Shown piece by piece: positions 1 through 7,069 of a DNA stretch of 16,305 nucleotides. The position numbers and the translations under genes are program-made. Origin of the DNA: Bacteroidota bacterium (GTDB taxonomy: Bacteria > Bacteroidota > Bacteroidia > Flavobacteriales > Flavobacteriaceae); NCBI GenBank assembly GCA_023437485.1, contig JAEZGB010000053.1:1-16305 (forward strand). The letters are read 5' to 3'. The notes under the pieces are model-generated. The model saw nothing but the letters and a program-made list of their open reading frames with translations, was not told the origin of the DNA and did not search any database. The stretch's first letter is position 1. Each line of letters begins with the position of its first letter.

Positions 1-716
1 GCAGCTGCCTGATCTACACGGTACTTCTCATTCATTCCGGGCGCTTTCAACAGAGGCGTGATTTCCTGAAGTTCCTGATCTACAAAGTCAAACAGTTCCT
101 GACGCGTGGCATATGCCGGATAATTAAAGGTCGATGGCGAGTCTTCGGTTACCAGCGACGCACCTCCAAAGAGATCAATCAGGTGCCAGTAGCTCAAGGC
201 GCGCAACCAGCGGGCCTCGGCGCGATAAGTTTGGATCTCATCGCGAAGTTCGGCCGGAACTCCACGGCTGTCCAGTTTTTCGTCGGTAGTCTGCCGAAGG
301 AACTCGTTACAGTTCACAACCTGGAATGAAAGGCGTGAAAATGTCGCGTTGATAAACACGTCAAGCGAAGACCATGTGTGAAAGTGGAAATCCTTGATGG
401 TGGCATCGTTCCAGGCGATGATTGCCTCGTCGGTGGTAAGTTCCTGCATGTTCCAGAGTCCGCGCACATACTGGCTGAAACCCTCGTCAATACCTGAAAT
501 ATCAGCCTGCCCGGCCGGTCCTTGCTGCCCGGTAGTGGCCAGACCTGCATAAAGCTTGGCCAAAAACTGACGGTAGGAGTCGGGATTGCTGAAGAACGCC
601 TCATCAGAGAGAAGGTTCTCGTTATCGGGCGCCTGGTCCAGTTCGTTGAGGCACGATGTCATCATGACCATCAGCACCAGCGACAGGCTCAGGAATTTAA
701 ATTTCATTCTTTTCAT
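1..716 (-). CDS. susD: SusD-like starch-binding outer-membrane lipoprotein (N-terminal 238 residues, cut by window edge)
   Basis: Surface lipoprotein that binds malto-oligosaccharides and acts as the lid of the SusC channel. The reading frame is open from ATG at 716 to the window edge, giving 238 of a usual 500 or so residues. The N-terminus is a lysine-rich start, a hydrophobic stretch and a lipobox MTSC with the acylated cysteine at residue 22, followed by LNELDQAP. Downstream are SusD-family features: an FSNPDSYRQFLAKLYAG segment near residue 45, TGQQGPAG, GIDEGFSQYVRGLWNMQELTTDEAI and RAEARWLRALSYWHLIDLFGG. The combination TGQQGPAG/GIDEGFSQY is typical of flavobacterial maltose-locus SusD proteins (recalled, not searched). 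A second in-frame ATG lies at 707; 716 is preferred because it adds positive charge to the signal peptide. It follows susC by 11 nt, so the two are co-transcribed. The leader TAAAAAAAGCTAAA has no Shine-Dalgarno sequence, normal for the phylum. Confidence 0.95.
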   Translation of the reverse strand, partial: MKRMKFKFLSLSLVLMVMMTSCLNELDQAPDNENLLSDEAFFSNPDSYRQFLAKLYAGLATTGQQGPAGQADISGIDEGFSQYVRGLWNMQELTTDEAIIAWNDATIKDFHFHTWSSLDVFINATFSRLSFQVVNCNEFLRQTTDEKLDSRGVPAELRDEIQTYRAEARWLRALSYWHLIDLFGGASLVTEDSPSTFNYPAYATRQELFDFVDQELQEITPLLKAPGMNEKYRVDQAA

Positions 717-727
717 TTTAGCTTTTT

Positions 728-3646
728 TTAGAAATTAACATTTAATCCCAAAGTATACATCACGGGCCTTGGGTAGATGCTGCTGTCAATGCCACCCGAG
801 ATCTCAGGGTCAATCCCTTCATATTCGGTAAACAAAAGCAGGTTTTGGCCCGAAGCGGTAATCCTGTACGTCGCATTTGAATTCTTGGATTTATTGAACG
901 TATACCCAATGGTTACGTTGTCCAATCGGACAAACGACGCGTCCTGAATGTAGTAATCGGACTCGTAACGCGCATTTGAAAATCCAGTTTCAAGGACATT
1001 GTCAACGCCATTGTTGACGAATCCTGCGGTCTCGTTGAGCAATAGCTGGGTCTTGTGGCCAAAATTGGACTGCACGTTGTTGTAGTTGTAGTTGCCCCAA
1101 CTTCCCCTCCAGGCCATGCTGAAGTCAAGGTTTTTCCAGTTCACATAAGTATTGAACCCGTAGAAAACATCGGCCGCCGGCTTTTTATAGCGGTAGCGGT
1201 CTTCTTCATTGATCAGGCCATCCTGGTTGCGGTCAATGTAAACACCGTCAAGCGGCTGTCCGTCAGCGCCGTATGCCTGCTCGTAAACGTGGAACGCGTA
1301 CGGCTCATATCCTACCTGCAGGTTCTGGATGGTGTTGCCAACTCCTCCCTGATAACCACCAAAATTGAACCCCGGTCCACTTGCGTCTGAGGTGGCAAGG
1401 TTGGTAATTTCCGAATCCTGGAAGGTAATGTTTCCGCCGATTCTCCAGGTTACGTTGTCATTGCGCAGCGGAATCACCTCGGCAGCGATTTCAACTCCGC
1501 GGTTCTCCAATCCGCCCACGTTGTAGAAGTCGGCATTTGAGAAGCCAAAAAACGCCGGGTTGGGAATAAATAGCAATAAGTCTTTGGTAATCCTGCGGTA
1601 AAGGTCCACACTTCCGGTAAAACGCTCTTCAAAGAATCCGAAGTCAAGCCCGATGTTCTGGGTTTCGGTCTCCTCCCACTTGAGGTTCGGGTTGTAGGCC
1701 TCCGGACGGAAGGGCACCACGTAGCTGTCGCCAAACTGATATTGGGCTCCCTGGTCGGCACCGGCATAAAGCGGGATTGAAGGATAGATTTTAAGCACGT
1801 CCTGCTGCCCCGTAATACCCCATCCAAACCTGAGCTTCATGCTGGAAATGGTTTTTGAATCCCTCAGGAACGCTTCCTCGTCCATCTTCCAGGCAAATGC
1901 TGCCGCGGGGAAGTTTGACCAGCGATACTCCTCGGTAAACCTTGAAGTGGCATCAGTCCTGAAAGAGAGCGTGAACAGGTAACGGTCCTTGATTGTCACG
2001 TTGGCACGCCCAAAAAACGACTGGATGTTGTATCGGAACGGACCAAAACTGTTGTCAGTCTCAACCCCGGTTGCACCTGCCGTGAACGTATTGCGGCTTT
2101 CGCTTCGGAATCCCTGGTAGGAATAACCACCTGTCAGGTCCAGCACCGTATTGAGCCCCGATAGGTCCTTTTTATAATTAAGGTAGAGATCCATCAGCTG
2201 GTTGCGGCGATTTTCAGTATTGCTGTAAATATTCCCTGCCTCGACAAAAGCGTAGTCTTCAGACGTGTTGCCAAAAGACCTGCCCGTTTGTTCTTCATAT
2301 CCAAAATTGGCGATTGCGCGCAGATCAGGCAAAAAGTGCAGTTTGTAGTCAAACTGGATATTGCCAAGGCTGCGATAAGAACGCCCGTAATTGTTGAATT
2401 GATGGATGAGCGACAGAGGGTTGCGCGGGGCGAGGGAGTTGCTCCACTGGAAGTAGCTTCCGTCTTCATTGCGCGGAGACTGCGTGGGATCAAAGTTGAT
2501 GGCTGCCCCAATGGCGCCGCGGTTACTGTAATCATTTCGGATTGAAGACGTGTTATTGTTGAGTTCCACGCGCAGATGGTTGTCAAAGAAGTTCCCAATA
2601 ACCGACCCGCCCAACGTGATCCGGTTCATGTTATCGCGAAGCAGGATACCGTTCAAATCAGCATATCCTACCGAAGCGCGATAGGTGATGTTATCGGCAC
2701 CGCCCGAAAGCGAAACATTATGGTCAGTCCCGGTCGCGGTGCGGTAAATTTCCTTTTGCCAATCCGTGCTGGCATCCCCAAGCAAAAGGTTTGAGGTGTT
2801 TATCCCATCATTTACGAAACCGTTTGTATTGATATAGTCGCGGAATTGGCGCGTGCTGAGAACATTGACATAATTATAAACCTGCGATACCGAGAAGTTG
2901 CCGTTATAATTAACCTTCAGTTCCCCGGCCCTTCCTTTTTTGGTAGTGATCAGAATCACGCCGTTTGACGCCCTGGAGCCGTAAATTGCGGTTGCCGATG
3001 CGTCTTTGAGCACGGTCACCGATTCAATATCGTTCTGGTTCAGGGTTGCCAAAGGGTTTCTTCCGCCCTGGACTCCACCGTTAAGTACCGGCAGCCCGTC
3101 GATCACGTATAGCGGATCATTGGTTGCCGATAACGACGAACCGCTCCTGATCCTCACGGTGGCTCCTTCACCGGGAGCACCGCCGCCGTTGATGATTTGA
3201 AGACCGGCCACCTTTCCCTGAATCATCTGGTCAGCCGAAACCACCGGGCCGCGGTTGAAATCGCGTTCGGTTATGGTAGTCACGGCACCCGTGGCGTCTT
3301 TCTTGCGCACCGATCCGTACCCCACCTGCACAACAACCTCCGAGAGTTGGTTGGCATCTTCCTTTAGGGTGATGTTTATTGAAGGCTGGCCCTGGTAGGG
3401 AACCGACTGCTCGGCATAGCCCACATAGCTGAATACCAGTACATCGCCATTGTTTACGCCCTGGATCTGGTACTTTCCGTCAAAGTCGGTTGAAACCCCG
3501 TTGGAGGTGCCACTCACCACGATATTGACACCCGGAAGCGGCAGGCCCGTATCATCCACCACCGTTCCGGAAACCACTGCCTGCGCAAGGGCCCCGAAAG
3601 GGAGTAAGAGCATAAAAAATAACAACTTAGTGTAAATTGTTTTCAT
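728..3646 (-). CDS. susC: SusC-like TonB-dependent outer-membrane transporter for malto-oligosaccharides
   Basis: TonB-dependent channel that imports malto-oligosaccharides into the periplasm together with SusD. It is 972 aa, usual for the family. Residues 1-21 are a signal peptide (cleavage probably after ALA). Residues 25-97 form a carboxypeptidase-regulatory-like beta domain (VVSGTVVDDTGLPLPGVNI ... FDGKYQI). A SEVVVQVGYG segment at 102-111 precedes the plug at about 115-238, which ends in the SusC signature IYGSRASNGVILITTKKG. The rest is a beta-barrel with many aromatic strands, ending in LGLNVNF; a terminal phenylalanine is expected for BAM insertion. Start at 3646 fits the signal peptide. 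It is the first gene of the minus-strand operon and is divergent from the LacI regulator. Maltodextrin as substrate is inferred from the neighbouring enzymes and not from the barrel itself. Confidence 0.97.
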   Translation of the reverse strand: MKTIYTKLLFFMLLLPFGALAQAVVSGTVVDDTGLPLPGVNIVVSGTSNGVSTDFDGKYQIQGVNNGDVLVFSYVGYAEQSVPYQGQPSINITLKEDANQLSEVVVQVGYGSVRKKDATGAVTTITERDFNRGPVVSADQMIQGKVAGLQIINGGGAPGEGATVRIRSGSSLSATNDPLYVIDGLPVLNGGVQGGRNPLATLNQNDIESVTVLKDASATAIYGSRASNGVILITTKKGRAGELKVNYNGNFSVSQVYNYVNVLSTRQFRDYINTNGFVNDGINTSNLLLGDASTDWQKEIYRTATGTDHNVSLSGGADNITYRASVGYADLNGILLRDNMNRITLGGSVIGNFFDNHLRVELNNNTSSIRNDYSNRGAIGAAINFDPTQSPRNEDGSYFQWSNSLAPRNPLSLIHQFNNYGRSYRSLGNIQFDYKLHFLPDLRAIANFGYEEQTGRSFGNTSEDYAFVEAGNIYSNTENRRNQLMDLYLNYKKDLSGLNTVLDLTGGYSYQGFRSESRNTFTAGATGVETDNSFGPFRYNIQSFFGRANVTIKDRYLFTLSFRTDATSRFTEEYRWSNFPAAAFAWKMDEEAFLRDSKTISSMKLRFGWGITGQQDVLKIYPSIPLYAGADQGAQYQFGDSYVVPFRPEAYNPNLKWEETETQNIGLDFGFFEERFTGSVDLYRRITKDLLLFIPNPAFFGFSNADFYNVGGLENRGVEIAAEVIPLRNDNVTWRIGGNITFQDSEITNLATSDASGPGFNFGGYQGGVGNTIQNLQVGYEPYAFHVYEQAYGADGQPLDGVYIDRNQDGLINEEDRYRYKKPAADVFYGFNTYVNWKNLDFSMAWRGSWGNYNYNNVQSNFGHKTQLLLNETAGFVNNGVDNVLETGFSNARYESDYYIQDASFVRLDNVTIGYTFNKSKNSNATYRITASGQNLLLFTEYEGIDPEISGGIDSSIYPRPVMYTLGLNVNF

Positions 3647-3681
3647 ACGTTTTGTTTAGGTTAGTTTGTTGTGTTTGCCAC

Positions 3682-3699
3682 GCTTACACTTACTTCGAA
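3682..3699. promoter_or_regulatory. Candidate operator, copy 1 of an 18-bp shared motif, upstream of susC
   Basis: GCTTACACTTACTTCGAA lies 35 nt upstream of the susC start. An almost identical copy (17 of 18 positions) lies upstream of the transporter gene at 4927-4944. The copy here is antisense relative to susC, whereas the other is sense relative to its gene. A double-stranded DNA site therefore fits better than an RNA element. It is next to an AT-rich TAAATTTA (3703-3710), which could be part of the susC promoter, but I see no clear upstream TTTG partner. Inferred binder: the adjacent LacI-family protein. Confidence 0.5.
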
Positions 3700-3755
3700 T
3701 GTTAAATTTAAGTAAAAAAGCGTACGGCTACTTTGAACCCCTGTTAAATATGGTT

Positions 3756-3769
3756 CGAAAACGTTTGCG
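3756..3769. promoter_or_regulatory. LacI-family-type operator palindrome between susC and the regulator gene
   Basis: CGAAAACGTTTGCG is a near-perfect dyad (12 of 14 positions symmetric) around a central CG (3762-3763), with an AAACGTTT core. This is the shape bound by many LacI/CcpA-family regulators. It lies 91 nt before the regulator start codon and 109 nt from the susC start, so it could serve autoregulation, susC control or both. The left half, TTCGAAAAC (3754-3762), recurs at 4939-4947 in the transporter promoter region. The rest of the 214-nt gap (3647-3860) is AT-rich, with no other gene. Confidence 0.5.
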
Positions 3770-3860
3770 TGTTGAAAACTTTCACATATTTTCAGTTATT
3801 TGCAATGCTTGTTTAAAGTTCGGTTACAATAATGCGCGTATTTTCGAAATTCTGCATTTC

Positions 3861-4880
3861 ATGAGAAAAAAGGTCACTTTAAAACAAATCGCGAAAGAGC
3901 TGGACGTATCCATTTCGACGGTTTCAAAATCATTGCGGGACAGTCCCGAAATCAGTGAAGATACCCGCGTTAAGGTCCAGGCCTTTGCCAAACTTTACAA
4001 TTACAGGCCCAACAATATCGCGCTCAGCCTCAAGAACCGCAAGACCAAGACCATCGGGATCATCATCCCCGAAATTGTCCACCACTTTTTTGCAACGGTA
4101 ATCAGCGGGATCGAGCAGGTTGCCAATGAATCTGGTTACAACGTCATCGTTTGCCTTTCCAACGAATCCTTTGTCAAGGAAGTCATCAACATGGAAATGC
4201 TCGCCAATGGCAGCATCGACGGCTTTATCATGTCGCTTTCCAAGGAAACCCAATTCAAGGGCGATTTCCATCACATTACCGAAATCATCAATCAGGGAAT
4301 GCCGGTAGTGATGTTTGACCGGATTACCAATGACGTGTTTTGCGACAAAGTAATCATCGACGATAAATCGGCGGCGTACGACGCGGTTCAAAGCCTGATT
4401 TTGGCCGGGCGGAAACGCATCGCGCTGATCACCACTGTCGATTATGTGAGCGTAGGTAAGCTCCGCACCGACGGCTACACCAAGGCCCTGCTTGACCACG
4501 GAATTGATTTTGACCGGGACCTGATCCTCAAGATCGAAGACATGGAAAATTGCGAATCGGCCATTGCCACACTCATTGAAGAAAAAGCAATCGACGCCGC
4601 CTTTGCGGTAAATGAACTCTTTGCAGTAACCGTAATTAAAACTGCCTCCAAACTCGGGCTCAACGTCCCTGACGATATTGCCGTGATCGCCTTTACCGAC
4701 GGTATCATCTCGCGCTCGTCGACCCCTACAATCACCACCGTTAGCCAGAACGGCGTGGTGATGGGCAGGCAGGCTGCGCGCATGCTCATCGACCGGCTCG
4801 AACTGGAATCAGATACCGAACAATACACAACCGAAGTCATCGAAACGCATTTAATTGAGCGCGAATCGACCAAACGTTAA
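3861..4880 (+). CDS. LacI-family transcriptional regulator of the maltose locus
   Basis: DNA-binding sugar-responsive regulator, 339 aa, the usual LacI length. Residues 5-25 are the helix-turn-helix (VTLKQIAKELDVSISTVSKSL). Residues 49-58 (RPNNIALSLK) are the hinge helix that reads the minor groove. From about residue 65 (TIGIIIPEI) onward is the periplasmic-binding-protein-like ligand domain, with the usual dimer and effector fold, ending in VIETHLIERES. The frame is open upstream to 3666, but the added 65 residues resemble nothing, would overlap the candidate operator and would precede the canonical MRKKVTLKQIA start; 3861 is therefore chosen. It sits between the two transport units it probably controls. 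Sequence does not tell whether it represses or activates. The inducer, probably maltose or a derivative, is inferred from context. Confidence 0.93.
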   Translation: MRKKVTLKQIAKELDVSISTVSKSLRDSPEISEDTRVKVQAFAKLYNYRPNNIALSLKNRKTKTIGIIIPEIVHHFFATVISGIEQVANESGYNVIVCLSNESFVKEVINMEMLANGSIDGFIMSLSKETQFKGDFHHITEIINQGMPVVMFDRITNDVFCDKVIIDDKSAAYDAVQSLILAGRKRIALITTVDYVSVGKLRTDGYTKALLDHGIDFDRDLILKIEDMENCESAIATLIEEKAIDAAFAVNELFAVTVIKTASKLGLNVPDDIAVIAFTDGIISRSSTPTITTVSQNGVVMGRQAARMLIDRLELESDTEQYTTEVIETHLIERESTKR

Positions 4881-4885
4881 AAATT

Positions 4886-4913
4886 TTGACGTAACAAAAA
4901 AAAACTATCTTTA
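4886..4913 (+). promoter_or_regulatory. Candidate Bacteroidota-type promoter for the transporter-pgmB-GH65 unit
   Basis: TTG (4886-4888, within TTTTG) is followed after 17 nt by TATCTTTA (4906-4913). This differs only at the last base from the -7 element TAnnTTTG described for Bacteroides and Flavobacterium. The spacer contains a run of nine A (4896-4904). Transcription would start near 4920, just before the shared 18-bp motif, leaving an 85-90 nt leader before the transporter ATG. No terminator is visible between the regulator stop at 4880 and this promoter, so read-through from the regulator is also possible. Confidence 0.45.
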
Positions 4914-4926
4914 CACCGCAATCAAA

Positions 4927-4944
4927 GCTTTCACTTACTTCGAA
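4927..4944. promoter_or_regulatory. Candidate operator, copy 2 of the 18-bp shared motif, upstream of the sugar transporter
   Basis: GCTTTCACTTACTTCGAA matches the motif upstream of susC at 17 of 18 positions. It begins 13 nt after the predicted -7 element and ends 61 nt before the transporter start codon. That position at or just past the transcription start suits a repressor roadblock. The following bases extend it to TTCGAAAACAGGTAAAG, sharing TTCGAAAAC with the palindrome at 3754-3769. Confidence 0.5.
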
Positions 4945-4959
4945 AACAGGTAAAGTTTT

Positions 4960-5005
4960 GATAAGCATTGCGCTTATCGTAGTCAGTATCAATACATTGC
5001 GATAA
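4960..5005 (+). promoter_or_regulatory. Leader with two mutually exclusive hairpins before the transporter start codon
   Basis: GATAAGC (4960-4966) and GCTTATC (4972-4978) form a perfect 7-bp stem with a 5-nt loop. TTATCG (4974-4979), part of that right arm, is also complementary to CGATAA (5000-5005), the six bases directly before the ATG. Only one of the two pairings can form at a time. This could be a translation switch or chance in an AT-rich leader. I recognise no known riboswitch class. Confidence 0.25.
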
Positions 5006-6358
5006 ATGGAAAAGCGTAGATTGGGATTCTGGGAAATCTGGAACATGAGTTTCGGCTTCCTCGGGATCCAGTTCGGGTTTGCCCTTCAGGGCGGATTCAT
5101 GTCCCGGATATTCCAAACCCTCGGAGCCGACAAAGATGCCATCCCACTCTTGTGGATTGCCGCGCCGCTAACCGGGCTCATCATTCAACCCATTATCGGG
5201 CACCTTTCAGACAACACCTGGCATTCACGCCTTGGCAGGCGCCGTCCGTATTTTTTGATCGGCGCCATCATGAGTTCACTGGCGCTTTTTTTTGTGCCGC
5301 ACTCGCCCCTGTTATGGATTGCTGCCGGCCTGCTCTGGGTGCTGGACGCGTCCATCAATATCAGCATGGAACCCTTCAGGGCATTGGTGGCCGATAAGCT
5401 GCCAAACTCCCAACGGTCTTACGGTTTTGTAATGCAAACGCTGATTATCGGTATTGGGACCTGGGTGGCGAGCAACCTTCCGTGGATGGTGAATCAATTG
5501 GGCGTGAGCAATGACGCGCCGGCCGGAGTGGTGCCGATGTCGGTAAAAGTGGCGTTCGGGATTGGCGCGCTCGTGTTTTTGACCAGCATCCTCTACACCA
5601 TTTTCACCACCACTGAAGAACCGCCGGAAGACCTTGCGGCTTTCCGCGCCGAAAAAAGCGAATCATCGTTTTTTCGGGACACGGGCACCGCACTTAGAAA
5701 CATGCCCTCGACAATGAAAAAACTTGGCGTGATCCAGTTTTTCAGCTGGTTTGCGTTTTTTACGATGTGGAGCATGGCTACCCCGGCGCTTACCGAACAC
5801 GTTTACGAGGCACCGGCGCCAATCGAGAAAAATTTTGAACTCGAGGGCAGTGGTTCCGAATCCTTCCGGGCGGCCAACCTCAAATACCAGGACGCGGCAA
5901 ACCTGGTGGGATCGGCCATGGGAATTTACGGCCTTTCATCCATGGCGTTCGCCCTGTTGTTGACGTTTTATACTTCAAAAAAAAAAATTAACCGCAAATA
6001 CATTCATTTTGCTTCGCTGATGCTGGGCGGGCTGGGTTTTATTGGTATGTACTACGCCACGCCCGAAACCTTGTTCCTCTGTTTCATCTTGGTAGGTGTT
6101 TCATGGGGCAGCATACTTTCCATGCCTTACGCGATGCTGTCAGCAGCCGTTGACCCCAGGAAAATGGGAACGATGATGGGACTTTTTAACATGTTTATCG
6201 TGATTCCGCAAATCATCGCCGCGCTGGGCGCCATCAATTTCCTTTACAGGCTGATTGGCCCTGAGACCATCTTTGCAATGACTCTTGCCGGGATATCTCT
6301 CATACTTGCAGGACTTGGCAATTTCCTGATTACCGATAAAAACGCAATTTCAGATTAA
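5006..6358 (+). CDS. MFS/GPH-type sugar transporter, probably maltose uptake across the inner membrane
   Basis: Polytopic inner-membrane symporter, 450 aa, with about twelve hydrophobic segments. Residues 65-82 (GHLSDNTWHSRLGRRRPY) hold the loop 2-3 motif typical of the GPH/SLC45 sucrose-maltose branch (SD...R.GRRRPY). A polar insert of roughly residues 270-305 (EHVYEAPAPIEKNFELEGSGS...) separates two hydrophobic segments in the middle of the protein and resembles the longer loop seen in annotated Bacteroidota maltose/malto-oligosaccharide transporters. It is the first gene of a unit with beta-phosphoglucomutase (3-nt gap) and maltose phosphorylase, which points to maltose as cargo. A run of eleven A at 5977-5987 encodes the KKK of TSKKKINRK. 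Substrate is inferred from context; the fold assignment is firm. Confidence 0.88.
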   Translation: MEKRRLGFWEIWNMSFGFLGIQFGFALQGGFMSRIFQTLGADKDAIPLLWIAAPLTGLIIQPIIGHLSDNTWHSRLGRRRPYFLIGAIMSSLALFFVPHSPLLWIAAGLLWVLDASINISMEPFRALVADKLPNSQRSYGFVMQTLIIGIGTWVASNLPWMVNQLGVSNDAPAGVVPMSVKVAFGIGALVFLTSILYTIFTTTEEPPEDLAAFRAEKSESSFFRDTGTALRNMPSTMKKLGVIQFFSWFAFFTMWSMATPALTEHVYEAPAPIEKNFELEGSGSESFRAANLKYQDAANLVGSAMGIYGLSSMAFALLLTFYTSKKKINRKYIHFASLMLGGLGFIGMYYATPETLFLCFILVGVSWGSILSMPYAMLSAAVDPRKMGTMMGLFNMFIVIPQIIAALGAINFLYRLIGPETIFAMTLAGISLILAGLGNFLITDKNAISD

Positions 6359-6361
6359 CGC

Positions 6362-7018
6362 ATGATCAAAAAAGCATTCATTTTTGACCTTGACGGTGTG
6401 ATTGTCGATACGGCGAGGTACCACTTTTTTGCGTGGCAAAAGATTGCCGCCGAACTGGGTGTGGAATTCACTCCCGAACACAATGAAAAACTAAAGGGCG
6501 TCAGCCGCGTACGGTCGCTTGAGATCATCCTCGAACTGGGAAAAATTACCGCGCGCGAAGATGACCGCCAGCGGTGGCTCCATCAAAAGAACGAGGATTA
6601 CCTTGACTATATCGCCAACATGAATGATTCCGAAATTTTGCCCGGGGTCATGCATACGCTAAAATTCCTCAAGCGGAACAACCAGCCAATCGCGCTGGGT
6701 TCGGCGAGCAAAAACGCCCGCCCGATCCTGCAAAAGGTAGGCATTCTGGATTATTTTGACGCGATTGTGGACGGAAACGACGTCACCAACGCCAAACCGG
6801 ATCCCGAAGTATTCCTCCAGGCCGCTCGGCAACTTGGCGCAACGCCCGGGGATTCGATCGTGTTTGAAGACTCGGAGGCGGGAATCGATGCCGCGAACAT
6901 TGCCGGAATGACCAGCGTGGGCATCGGTGATTCGAAAATCCTGCACCGCGCACACTTTTGCTTCCCCGATTTCACGCATGTGGACTCAGCATTTCTTGAA
7001 ACCTTGATCAACCGATAA
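6362..7018 (+). CDS. pgmB: beta-Phosphoglucomutase (HAD superfamily)
   Basis: Cytoplasmic enzyme converting beta-D-glucose-1-phosphate, the maltose phosphorylase product, to glucose-6-phosphate. It is 218 aa, the family length. HAD motif I is FDLDGVIVDT with nucleophile D9 and acid/base D11. H21 sits in the TARYHFFAW segment, and the cap-domain motif LKGVSR ends at R49. Motif II is LGSASKN (S114), motif III NAKPDP (K145), and motif IV FEDSEAGI (E169, D170). These positions coincide, or nearly so, with those known for the Lactococcus lactis enzyme, which makes beta-PGM far more likely than another HAD phosphatase. It starts 3 nt after the transporter stop, so it is translationally coupled, and it precedes the phosphorylase that feeds it. 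Confidence 0.96.
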   Translation: MIKKAFIFDLDGVIVDTARYHFFAWQKIAAELGVEFTPEHNEKLKGVSRVRSLEIILELGKITAREDDRQRWLHQKNEDYLDYIANMNDSEILPGVMHTLKFLKRNNQPIALGSASKNARPILQKVGILDYFDAIVDGNDVTNAKPDPEVFLQAARQLGATPGDSIVFEDSEAGIDAANIAGMTSVGIGDSKILHRAHFCFPDFTHVDSAFLETLINR

Positions 7019-7069
7019 ATCATTCAATTAAGCATCGTTCGTCATTTGACGTTCGACATTCGACATACT

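Noticed and set aside
3666..3860. Upstream extension of the LacI gene by 65 codons
   Set aside because: The added residues are unlike any LacI N-terminus, would cover the palindromic operator and extend back almost to the susC start, and the canonical MRKKVTLKQIA start lies at 3861.
4874..4892. Inverted repeat over the regulator stop codon as a terminator
   Set aside because: ACGTTAAAA/TTTTGACGT pairs (one T-G wobble) but with a 1-nt loop, low GC and no T-run on the plus strand; it overlaps the candidate promoter instead.
7052..7066. Tandem TTCGACAT repeat before the GH65 gene as an operator
   Set aside because: Only two overlapping copies, no dyad symmetry, and no match to the other candidate operators.
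7046..7069. TTG start for maltose phosphorylase, adding eight residues
   Set aside because: The ATG at 7070 matches the family N-terminus; the extra residues come from a short TTCGACAT repeat.
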